Source: CAYSYH01 sp964435455 (lineage in GTDB: Bacteria; Patescibacteriota; WWE3; 2-01-FULL-39-13; JAACPI01). From it: a DNA stretch of 20,636 nt. Below are positions 13,849 to 20,636 of the stretch, piece by piece. The notes beneath the pieces were generated by a model. It saw nothing but the letters and a program-made list of their open reading frames with translations, was not told where the DNA came from and did no database searches. Position numbers and translations under genes: made by a program. The stretch is taken from contig CAYSYH010000009.1 in NCBI GenBank assembly GCA_964435455.1, forward strand, positions 1 through 20,636. Direction: 5' to 3'. Within the stretch, counting starts at the first letter, position 1, and every line of letters starts with the position of its first letter.

Positions 13849-13881
13849 TTGAAAAGGCTCTTACTTTTTTTTACATTTTAT

Positions 13882-13887
13882 TATAAA
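13882..13887 (+). promoter_or_regulatory. -10 element of the DUF4012-recO transcription unit
   Basis: TATAAA (or the overlapping TAAAAT, 13884-13889) lies 13 nt before the ATG at 13901, so the leader would be about 7 nt or less. The -35 region is weak. Confidence 0.4.
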
Positions 13888-13900
13888 ATATTGAGAGTTT

Positions 13901-15877
13901 ATGGAAACATACTACGATGTTACAAAAAAATCCCCTAAGATTCCTTTTAAATTGCCTATTTTACCTAGTATAAAAATTAGGTTTAATTGGAAGCTATTTT
14001 TAAAGGTATTTTTAGGCTTTTTATTTGTTTTTGTACTATTTGCAGTTTTTGTCGGTTTTTATTTTGGTAAGCCCGCTTGGGCCATTTATAAATCTTCTAA
14101 AAAACTAAAGGACAGTAGTTATGGATTAAAGGCTTCGTTAAAAGCACAGGACTTAGAGCAAATAGAACTAAATTTAAATACCTTTCAAAAAGATTATTTG
14201 GAATTTAGAGATGTATACAATCAAAACTCTTCCAGATTTAAAAATCTTCCTTACATTAAAGATTATGAGCAAGATGTAGACCATTTTTTAAACGCGGGAG
14301 AATATGGTATAGAGTTGGGATTTTTGATGCTTGACACTTTAAAGCCGTATGCTAAAGAGTTAGGTTTATCTAAAGGGGGAGAGCGTCTAACTAACGAGCA
14401 GAAAATAAAACGTTTGACTGCAGTATTACCAAAAATTTCTAATAAAGTTCAAGACATTTCTGTTTTAATGTCCAAAATAGATAATGAGCTTTCTCAAGTA
14501 GATGCCTCTAAATATCCAGAAGAGTTTAGAGGTAACCAAATAAGACCTCAAATAGTTTCTTTACAAACTGTTTCTTCGGAATTAGCCGAAAAATTCCCAA
14601 AATTTCAAGGATTATTTGAACAGCTACCTAAATTGTTAGGTGTAGATGGCCCTAAAAAATACTTAATTTTAATGGCTAATAGTACAGAACTTAGAATGGG
14701 TGGAGGGTTTACAACTTATGCTATTGTTGTAGAAGTCAAAAGCGGTATTCCTAAAATAATTAAGTCTGTAGATACTTATTTTATAGATGTAGACCATTTT
14801 TCGCTTGATAATCGTAATGTCCCTTATTTTTTGAGGAATTATTTAAGAGTTAATCGTTTGTATGCTAGAGATGCTTTATCGGTATCTCCCGATTTTGTAG
14901 AAGGTGTAGATTTATTTATGAATCGTTATTGGAACTTGCATCCTGGATTTGGTGCTGCTGGGGTTTTACCTAAAGTTGACGGTGTTATACAAGTAAATAC
15001 TCATTTGGCCGAATCTTTACTAAAAGTTGTTGGTCCTGTAGATGTTAGAGGTAGGTCATTCCTTACAGATCAAGGAACTTACAAGGGCTTTAGTGATACA
15101 GAATTTAATAGCGAAAATATAATTTATAACTTAGAGACTATTGCAAATTCTCAGCTTTCTGAAATTCAAGGTCGTAAAGATATTATAAACTTCTTACTAG
15201 AAAGTATCTTAGATAAGGTATTAAATGCACGAAGTGAAACTATATTACCTTTAGCCCAAACCTTTTTAGAATCTTTAGGTAGTAAAGATGTTATGATATA
15301 TGATTTTGACCCTGAGGTTCAAAAAGTTATGGAAGAATTAGGTTATGCAGGTAGGGTTGCTGTAAATACTCCGGCTACTCAAGATTATTTATTTGTAGTA
15401 CATAGCAATTTTGGTGCAGGCAAGCGGGATTGGATTGTTAAAAGAGAAACTGTAAAAGAAGTTTATAAAAAAAATGGAAAGCTTTATTCAAAGGTAAGTG
15501 TAGAGGTTACTAATCCTAAAGCTCCCGAATGGTGGGAACCTTCTTGGATGTATCTATATAAAGATTATTTAAGGGTATATGTTCCTAATGGCTCTAAATT
15601 AATTTCTACTGCTTCTAGCTTAAATCAAGATATAAATGCAAAACAATTTGATGCTGAAGAATTTAACAAAGATTTTTTTGAATTCTTTTTTAATGTTCCG
15701 GAGGGAAAAAAACATACAATAACTATGGAATACGAATTACCTGATACAATAGATTATGATAATTATAATCTTTTGATTCAAAAACAAAGTGGTACCCATG
15801 GAGATATTTATATAATTAAAAAAGACGGTGCTCAAAAGAAGTTTACTTTAGGTTCTGATACTGTAATTAAGCTATAA
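13901..15877 (+). CDS. DUF4012 membrane-anchored extracellular protein
   Basis: A 658-residue protein with a short cytoplasmic start, one membrane helix (about 31-55) and a large outer part. The helical region (60-215) probably forms coiled coils. The central region holds the DUF4012 hallmark LLGVDGPKKYLILMANSTELR followed by GGGFTTYAIV. The C-terminal third, with VSVEVTNPKAPEWWEPSWMY and then YLRVYVPNGSKL, looks like a beta-sandwich. DUF4012 proteins are common in Patescibacteria and some Actinobacteria and are often near glycan genes; their molecular role is unknown. LytR-CpsA-Psr proteins also anchor glycans in Gram-positives, but I see none of their motifs here. A separate promoter precedes it. 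Confidence 0.87.
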   Translation: METYYDVTKKSPKIPFKLPILPSIKIRFNWKLFLKVFLGFLFVFVLFAVFVGFYFGKPAWAIYKSSKKLKDSSYGLKASLKAQDLEQIELNLNTFQKDYLEFRDVYNQNSSRFKNLPYIKDYEQDVDHFLNAGEYGIELGFLMLDTLKPYAKELGLSKGGERLTNEQKIKRLTAVLPKISNKVQDISVLMSKIDNELSQVDASKYPEEFRGNQIRPQIVSLQTVSSELAEKFPKFQGLFEQLPKLLGVDGPKKYLILMANSTELRMGGGFTTYAIVVEVKSGIPKIIKSVDTYFIDVDHFSLDNRNVPYFLRNYLRVNRLYARDALSVSPDFVEGVDLFMNRYWNLHPGFGAAGVLPKVDGVIQVNTHLAESLLKVVGPVDVRGRSFLTDQGTYKGFSDTEFNSENIIYNLETIANSQLSEIQGRKDIINFLLESILDKVLNARSETILPLAQTFLESLGSKDVMIYDFDPEVQKVMEELGYAGRVAVNTPATQDYLFVVHSNFGAGKRDWIVKRETVKEVYKKNGKLYSKVSVEVTNPKAPEWWEPSWMYLYKDYLRVYVPNGSKLISTASSLNQDINAKQFDAEEFNKDFFEFFFNVPEGKKHTITMEYELPDTIDYDNYNLLIQKQSGTHGDIYIIKKDGAQKKFTLGSDTVIKL

Positions 15878-15889
15878 AGCTTGTTTAGT

Positions 15890-16486
15890 ATGTATACATT
15901 AAATTCTGGGATAATTTTAAACTCCTATAATTACGCTAATGCAGATAAATTAATTAAAATATTTACACGTGAGGAAGGTATTATTAATGTATTGGCTAAA
16001 GGAGTGCGTAAAATACCCTCCAAAAGAGGAGGAATGTTAGATACTTTAAATTTAATATTTTTTAAAGCCTACTTAAAAAATGATTTTTATTACCTTACAG
16101 AAGTAAAAGTTTTAGAGGATTTTAAGTCTATAAAATCTAATTTAGCTTTATCTAGTTGGTCTTTTTTTATTTTAGAGGCTATTTCTACTATATTACCTGA
16201 ACATCAAAGTAATGTTTATGTGTTTTTAAAATTAAAAGATGCTTTAAAAGATTTAAATAAAAAACCCTCAAAAAGGATTATTTATAGATTCTTATATTAT
16301 CTTATATATAAAGAGGGTTTTTGGTCTAATAACTTTTATATAAAGCACCCTTACTTAAAGAAGATATTCAATAATAACTTTGTATCTTTACAAGAACAGA
16401 AAAAAATTGATATGTTTTTTATATCCCAAATAAAAGTTATTGCCGAAAAAGATTTAAATAGCTTACTTTTGTTGAAATCCATTTAA
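15890..16486 (+). CDS. recO: DNA repair protein RecO (short form)
   Basis: RecO loads RecA onto SSB-coated DNA and anneals strands in the RecFOR pathway. The N-terminal OB fold is clear: YTLNSGIILNSYNYANADKLIKIF, then EEGIINVLAKGVRKIPSKRGG and LNLIFFKAYLKNDFYYLTEV. At 198 residues it is shorter than the usual 230-250, and there is no cysteine at all, so the zinc site of some RecO proteins is missing. I start it at ATG 15890, which puts the conserved N-terminus first, rather than at the TTG at 15881. It follows the DUF4012 gene by 12 nt and is probably cotranscribed with it. Confidence 0.85.
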   Translation: MYTLNSGIILNSYNYANADKLIKIFTREEGIINVLAKGVRKIPSKRGGMLDTLNLIFFKAYLKNDFYYLTEVKVLEDFKSIKSNLALSSWSFFILEAISTILPEHQSNVYVFLKLKDALKDLNKKPSKRIIYRFLYYLIYKEGFWSNNFYIKHPYLKKIFNNNFVSLQEQKKIDMFFISQIKVIAEKDLNSLLLLKSI

Positions 16487-16500
16487 TTAAAGCGTATACT
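16472..16500 (+). promoter_or_regulatory. glyS promoter, near-leaderless
   Basis: TTGAAA (16472-16477), 17 nt, TATACT (16495-16500): each box matches consensus at 5 of 6 positions. The -35 lies inside the recO coding region. Predicted transcription start is near 16507, about 3 nt before the ATG at 16510. Confidence 0.7.
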
Positions 16501-16509
16501 TAAAGTCGT

Positions 16510-17895
16510 ATGTTTGATTCTACAACTAAATTTAAAAAAGTAGTATCTTTAGCTAAGCGTAGAGGTTTTGTTTATCCAAGCTCAGAAATATATGGAGGTT
16601 TGGCAAATGTTTACGATTATGGTCCTTTAGGTGTTGAACTTTTAAGAAATTTAAGAGCATTATGGTGGGATCATTTTGTTCAACAAAGAGATGATGTAGT
16701 AGGTATAGAGTCTGCTATTTTCATGCATCCTAAGGTTTGGATAGCTAGTGGTCATGCTAAAGGTTTTAGTGACCCTATGGTAGAAGATAAGTTAACCCAC
16801 AAGAGATATAGAGCAGATCATTTAATTGAATCTTGGGCTAAAGCTAATTTAAAAAAGGAAATAGATACAGACTTAATGTCTGTAGAAGAAATGAATAACT
16901 TTATTTCAAAACATAAAATAAAATCCCCCGAAGGAAATGATTTAACAGAAGTAAAGGAATTTAATTTAATGTTTACTACTCAATTGGGTTCAACTACCAG
17001 TGACGTGTCTAAATTGTATTTAAGGGCAGAAACAGCACAGGGTATGTATGTAAACTTTAAGAATGTGTTAGATTCTACTCGCGTAAAGATACCTTTTGGT
17101 ATTGCTCAGCAGGGTAGAGTATTTAGAAATGAAATAACTACAGGTAGATTTTTATTTAGAATGATAGAGTTTCAGCAAATGGAACTTCAATATTTTTTCG
17201 ATGGTAAAAAATGGGAAGAACAATTTGAATATTGGCGAAATCAGCTTGAATACTGGTATTTTGATTTATTAGGCTTATCCAAAAATAAATTTAAATGGAA
17301 ACCTCATTCTAAGCTTATTTTTTATGCAAAAGCAGCTGAAGATGTTCAGTATGAGTTTTCTTGGGGGTTTGACGAGGTAAGCGGTTTACATTATCGTACA
17401 AATTACGACCTTTTAACACATCAAAACTACAGTGGTAAAAGTTTAGAATATAGAGATCCAAAAACGGGTAAAAAATACATACCCCATGTTTTAGAAACCA
17501 CATGGGGGTTAGATAGAAATTTTTTTATGGTCTTAGATGATGCTTACACCGAAGAAAATTCAAGAACATATTTGAATATATCTGCAAAGCTTTCTCCATA
17601 TAAAGTAGCAGTTTTTCCTTTATTGGCCAATAGGGCTAATTTAGTTGAGTATGCAAAAAAAATACATTTAGATTTATTAAAGGACTATGCTGTTTATTAT
17701 GATGGACGCGGAAATATAGGTAAAAGGTATGCATATCAAGATGAAGTAGGTACACCGTTTTGTGTTACAGTGGATTTTGAAACTTTAGACAATCATACAG
17801 TTACTGTTCGTGATAGAGATACCATGGTACAGGAACGTGTCTCTGTGTCTAAATTAAAAGAATGGTTAAATAAAAAACTTTCTATGTATAAGTAG
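16510..17895 (+). CDS. glyS: Glycyl-tRNA synthetase, homodimeric class II type
   Basis: Charges tRNA-Gly. This 461-residue protein is the single-chain (alpha2) form, not the GlyQ/GlyS two-subunit type. It opens with VVSLAKRRGFVYPSSEIYGG and YDYGPLGVELLRNL, both diagnostic. Motif 2 is seen in GIAQQGRVFRNEITTGRFLFRMIEFQQME and motif 3 near TTWGLDRNFFMVLDDAY. The anticodon-binding domain (from about 365) begins LSPYKVAVFPLL and includes RYAYQDEVGTPFCVTVD. In motif 2 the segment is GRFLFRMIEFQQ where many bacterial enzymes have an R-T-REFxQ pattern. Own promoter inside recO. No Shine-Dalgarno site. Confidence 0.95.
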   Translation: MFDSTTKFKKVVSLAKRRGFVYPSSEIYGGLANVYDYGPLGVELLRNLRALWWDHFVQQRDDVVGIESAIFMHPKVWIASGHAKGFSDPMVEDKLTHKRYRADHLIESWAKANLKKEIDTDLMSVEEMNNFISKHKIKSPEGNDLTEVKEFNLMFTTQLGSTTSDVSKLYLRAETAQGMYVNFKNVLDSTRVKIPFGIAQQGRVFRNEITTGRFLFRMIEFQQMELQYFFDGKKWEEQFEYWRNQLEYWYFDLLGLSKNKFKWKPHSKLIFYAKAAEDVQYEFSWGFDEVSGLHYRTNYDLLTHQNYSGKSLEYRDPKTGKKYIPHVLETTWGLDRNFFMVLDDAYTEENSRTYLNISAKLSPYKVAVFPLLANRANLVEYAKKIHLDLLKDYAVYYDGRGNIGKRYAYQDEVGTPFCVTVDFETLDNHTVTVRDRDTMVQERVSVSKLKEWLNKKLSMYK

Positions 17896-17915
17896 TTTAA
17901 AAACTTTACATATTG

Positions 17916-17921
17916 TACAAT
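17916..17921 (+). promoter_or_regulatory. -10 element upstream of efp
   Basis: TACAAT (5 of 6), preceded by TTG, lies 9 nt before the ATG at 17931, giving a near-leaderless start around 17928. No good -35 box is seen at 16-18 nt. Confidence 0.45.
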
Positions 17922-17930
17922 ATTTAAAGT

Positions 17931-18497
17931 ATGATTTTATCCCAAAATTTACGAAAAGGAATTGCATTTATATATCAGGATTCACCTTGGGTAGTTTTAG
18001 ATTACTCTCATTTAAAATTAGCCCGAAGTAATGCTGTAATTCGTTTAAAGATAAAAAACTTACTTACGGGTGTAATTAAAGATATATCTTTAAAATCCTC
18101 TGAGAAATTTGAACAAGCAGAGCTACAAAATAAAAATTTACAATTTTTGTATAAAAACGGAGAAAGTCTTGTTTTTATGGATACAAAAACTTTTGAGCAA
18201 TTGAACATTAACTTAGATATTGTTTTAGATAAAGCCTTATTGCTTAAAGAAGGTCAAATTTATCAGGTAAAATTTTTTAATAATACTCCTGTGGAGGTGG
18301 CATTTCCTAAAACAATGGCTTTTAAAGTTTCTTATACGGAGCCCGGATTTAAAGGGGATACAACTTCTTCTACTCTCAAGCCAGCTAAACTAGAAAACGG
18401 ATTAAAAGTAAAAGTACCTTTATTTATCAATGTAGGTGATACTATTCTTATATCTAGTGATTCGTTAGAATATAAAGAACGTGTGAGTAAAGCTTAA
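17931..18497 (+). CDS. efp: Translation elongation factor P with altered tip loop
   Basis: EF-P rescues ribosomes stalled at polyproline stretches. The 188-residue length and three-domain form fit, with domain I starting MILSQNLRKGIAFIYQDSPWVVLDY, and domain III containing VSYTEPGFKGDTTSSTLKPAKLENG and the conserved VPLFINVGD. The domain I tip, normally PGKG or PGRG, reads LARS (residues 30-33), with Arg32 at the position of the modified Lys34/Arg32 of other bacteria. The proline and both glycines are absent. None of the modification enzymes EpmA, EpmB or EarP is in the window. Followed 5 nt later by an MFS gene that probably shares its mRNA. Confidence 0.93.
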   Translation: MILSQNLRKGIAFIYQDSPWVVLDYSHLKLARSNAVIRLKIKNLLTGVIKDISLKSSEKFEQAELQNKNLQFLYKNGESLVFMDTKTFEQLNINLDIVLDKALLLKEGQIYQVKFFNNTPVEVAFPKTMAFKVSYTEPGFKGDTTSSTLKPAKLENGLKVKVPLFINVGDTILISSDSLEYKERVSKA

Positions 18498-18502
18498 ATA
18501 TT

Positions 18503-19891
18503 ATGAATTTCCAAATTAATAAAAAAGAAAATTCTTCTGAGAGTTTATTTACTTTTCCATTTCCTTACTTTCCCCCTAAAGGTAGTTTGTTTTCTAATGT
18601 AGGATTTTTATCTTTATGGGGTGCACAAATACTTACTCAAATTGGTATACGGCTTTTTGATTTTGTCTTAGCTATTGATATATTTAAACTTACCAAAAGT
18701 AATGCTTCTGTTTCTTTTTTAATACTTTCATACGGGGCTCCCGCACTTTTATTTAGTTCTTTTGCAGGTATTTTAGTAGATAAATGGAACAAAAAAGGTA
18801 CTATATTAGCTGTTAACCTATTAAGGTTTTTATTAATATTTTCTTTTATTTATGTAAATAAAAATGTGCCTATTATACTTTTGTATGCTTTTTTAGCTTC
18901 TCTGGTAAGTCAATTTTTTGTTCCCGCAGAAGGATCTTTAATACCCTTATTAGTTAGAAAAGATAATTTATTAACTGCTAATTCCTTATTTACTTTAACT
19001 TATTATTCATCCACAGCTTTGGGTTTTATTGGCGCAGGTCCATTGATATTTACTTTGGGTGGCAAAGGAGCTTATATTTTTATAAGTTTGTTGTTTTTAG
19101 TTTCTTCGTTTTTAACTATATTTATACCTAATAAAGAAAAAAAATTTTTATTTTCTTTTTTATTAAGAAAGAACAAAGTAACTAAAGAGTTTATTTTTTC
19201 TCAGCTAAAAGAAGGTTTGTATTTAATAAGAAGGACCCCAACATTAAAATATGCTCTTTTATTTATGTCTATTTCTCAAATAATAGTAGCTATGTATATG
19301 TCTCTTATGCCTGGTTTAGCTGTAACTATTTTAGGTTTACGCCCAGAAGATTCATCAATTTATTTAATGGGTCCTTCAGCATTAGGAATGGTTTTAGGTG
19401 CTATTTTCATTTCTAGATTTGGTAAAAAAATTGGTGTTTATAACTTAATTAAATTGGGTGCTTTAGGCACTGGTATTGCTTTTGCTTTTATATCTAAACT
19501 TCCCAATTTACAAAAAATTTCTACATTTATTCAAGTATCTAAAGTTTTAGCAAATATAAGTTCTGATAACCTATATTTACATTATAGGGTAGATACCCCA
19601 CTTGTATTGAGTGGTGTTTTTTTAGCATTACTATCTGGCTTTTTTAATAGTTTTATAACAGTAAGCTGCAACACCTTAATCCAAAAGTATGCTGGAGTTA
19701 AAAATAGAGGTAAAGTTTATGGTTTTTTACAAACAATAGTAAACTCTTCAGGAGCAATACCTGTTATTTTAGGGGGTATTTCTGCTGATTACTTAGGCAT
19801 TTCTACTGTATTTGCTTTTTTGAGTGTTATCATATTTATAGTGATTTTTTTTGTTATCTTACCCTCCAAAAAATTTTTATACATTAATTAA
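18503..19891 (+). CDS. MFS transporter (MFS_3/EntS-like exporter)
   Basis: A 462-residue integral membrane protein with about 12 membrane helices. The N-half begins SLWGAQILTQIGIRLFDFVLAIDIF, and the loop between helices 2 and 3 has the MFS motif A variant GILVDKWNKKG. ADYLGISTVFAFLSVII is the last helix region. Organisation is closest to the EntS/MFS_3 group of proton-driven exporters (siderophores, drugs), though substrate cannot be told. An unusually hydrophilic first 25 residues (NKKENSSESL) precede the first helix. It has no promoter of its own, lies 5 nt after efp, and its stop TAATG overlaps the next start. Confidence 0.88.
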   Translation: MNFQINKKENSSESLFTFPFPYFPPKGSLFSNVGFLSLWGAQILTQIGIRLFDFVLAIDIFKLTKSNASVSFLILSYGAPALLFSSFAGILVDKWNKKGTILAVNLLRFLLIFSFIYVNKNVPIILLYAFLASLVSQFFVPAEGSLIPLLVRKDNLLTANSLFTLTYYSSTALGFIGAGPLIFTLGGKGAYIFISLLFLVSSFLTIFIPNKEKKFLFSFLLRKNKVTKEFIFSQLKEGLYLIRRTPTLKYALLFMSISQIIVAMYMSLMPGLAVTILGLRPEDSSIYLMGPSALGMVLGAIFISRFGKKIGVYNLIKLGALGTGIAFAFISKLPNLQKISTFIQVSKVLANISSDNLYLHYRVDTPLVLSGVFLALLSGFFNSFITVSCNTLIQKYAGVKNRGKVYGFLQTIVNSSGAIPVILGGISADYLGISTVFAFLSVIIFIVIFFVILPSKKFLYIN

Positions 19892-20636
19892 TGTTAATAG
19901 AATCTTTATTACGTTATATAAATTATTTTTATAAATATATTAATATTTACTTAGACTGGATTTTTATAGTATTAATATTTATAGCTTTTTTATCCTTTAT
20001 ATATAATGTATTTAAAAAAATGGTACTATCTGGTTTTACTAAAGAATCTTCTTTAGATCACTTACTTTTTACTATGTCTTTAACTTTAGTGCCTTTTTTT
20101 TATCATGTATATACTAAAATAGAATCAAAGACTTGGTTTGTTGATTACTTTTTAGAGAATCAATATTTATTACCTCTTGGTTTGTTTTCTTTGTATATAT
20201 TGCTTAGGCGTTATATAAACAAATGGTCTAGTTTTAAGTTGTGGGATATTTATGGCATTCATATTTTGCCTATATTCTGTCTTTCTTATTTATACATTTT
20301 TTTTATAACATTAAATGTTTCTTTTTTAATAGTATCTATAGTTACTGTTTTGTTTTATCACTTTCTAAAAAGTTTATATACTAATAAATTTAGTTCGTTA
20401 TTTAAGTTACTTGTCTGCAAAAAGGATGATGAGGTTTCTTTTATAGGGGGTGTAGGCATTCTGTTTTTATTTTTTATATTTTTATTATCTATATTTAATA
20501 ATATTTATACCCAAGGTTTTTACGCATTTTTTAAAAGTTTTATGTTTTATATCTATTTAATATTTTTGATTTATTTGTTATTATTATTTTTTAGAAGATT
20601 AAAATTTTTTAATATAAGATGCCACTTAGTAAAAAG
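19891..20636 (+). CDS. Multi-pass membrane protein, partial (3' end outside window)
   Basis: An open frame starts at the ATG overlapping the MFS stop (TAATG) and runs to the edge, 248 codons without a stop. It is extremely hydrophobic with about seven membrane segments (for example WIFIVLIFIAFLSFIYNVF and ILPIFCLSYLYIFFITL) and short charged loops (KIESKTWFVDYFLEN; CKKDDEVSF). I cannot assign a family. A divergent prolipoprotein diacylglyceryl transferase-like protein was considered for the general topology, but I see no diagnostic Lgt motif. Confidence 0.6.
   Translation, partial: MLIESLLRYINYFYKYINIYLDWIFIVLIFIAFLSFIYNVFKKMVLSGFTKESSLDHLLFTMSLTLVPFFYHVYTKIESKTWFVDYFLENQYLLPLGLFSLYILLRRYINKWSSFKLWDIYGIHILPIFCLSYLYIFFITLNVSFLIVSIVTVLFYHFLKSLYTNKFSSLFKLLVCKKDDEVSFIGGVGILFLFFIFLLSIFNNIYTQGFYAFFKSFMFYIYLIFLIYLLLLFFRRLKFFNIRCHLVK

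Noticed and set aside
17315..18208. Minus-strand open frames inside glyS (17315-17503) and efp (18008-18208)
   Set aside because: Both lie inside firmly identified genes and have no start signals or family features.
1..20636. Alternative genetic code (TGA read as Gly or Trp)
   Set aside because: TGA ends three genes at the right place (7006, 9339, 11544), two of them in ATGA overlaps, so it works as a stop.
1..20636. tRNA, rRNA, CRISPR array, insertion sequence or integrase gene
   Set aside because: No cloverleaf with conserved arms, no regularly spaced repeats, and no transposase or recombinase motif was seen on either strand by eye.

Overview
The window reads as a piece of a very AT-rich bacterial chromosome, most likely from the Candidate Phyla Radiation (Patescibacteria), possibly a Microgenomates-type lineage. 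Support for this: a DUF4012 membrane protein next to recO, glyS and efp; an EF-P with a non-canonical tip loop; CPR-style short proteins; near-absence of Shine-Dalgarno sequences; and all genes on one strand. TGA is used as a real stop codon (genes ending at 7006, 9339 and 11544, two of them in ATGA overlaps), which argues against the recoded Gracilibacteria/Absconditabacteria. The lineage call is inference; no rRNA or marker tree is available here.

Region 1 (1-2315) is a small defence module: the C-terminal part of a DpnII/MboI-type restriction endonuclease, then an OLD-family ATPase/Toprim nuclease. Region 2 (2316-2642) is a non-genic boundary, partly GC-rich, with two back-to-back perfect hairpins, a gene-like but start-less open frame, a weak dif-like stretch and a 9-bp inverted repeat. 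Composition changes abruptly across it, so the defence module looks acquired.

Region 3 (2643-8778) holds topA and a four-gene surface-glycan cluster: a GT2, two GT4 and a polyprenyl-phosphate sugar-phosphate transferase, tightly packed with overlaps.

Region 4 (8803-12501) is the most interesting part. It is a six-gene operon that appears to be a copper-responsive envelope system: a DUF411 (CopG-like) protein, an undescribed membrane protein with a CxxC in the membrane domain and an outer Cys/His motif, a membrane-anchored cupredoxin with a complete CuA ligand set, a CsoR repressor with the Cu(I) Cys-His-Cys triad, a His/Met-rich exported protein, and a DUF302 protein. Its promoter carries a two-tier inverted repeat over the -10 and start codon that looks like a CsoR operator. 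No copper ATPase, CopZ or respiratory oxidase gene is present in the window.

Region 5 (12502-20636) is core biology: a DEAD-box-type RNA helicase with a long leader and a rare Shine-Dalgarno site, the DUF4012 protein, recO, glyS (class II glycyl-tRNA synthetase), efp, an MFS exporter and the start of an unidentified multi-pass membrane protein cut by the window edge. Several promoters sit so close to their start codons that the mRNAs would be leaderless or nearly so. No tRNA, rRNA, CRISPR array, transposase or integrase was seen.
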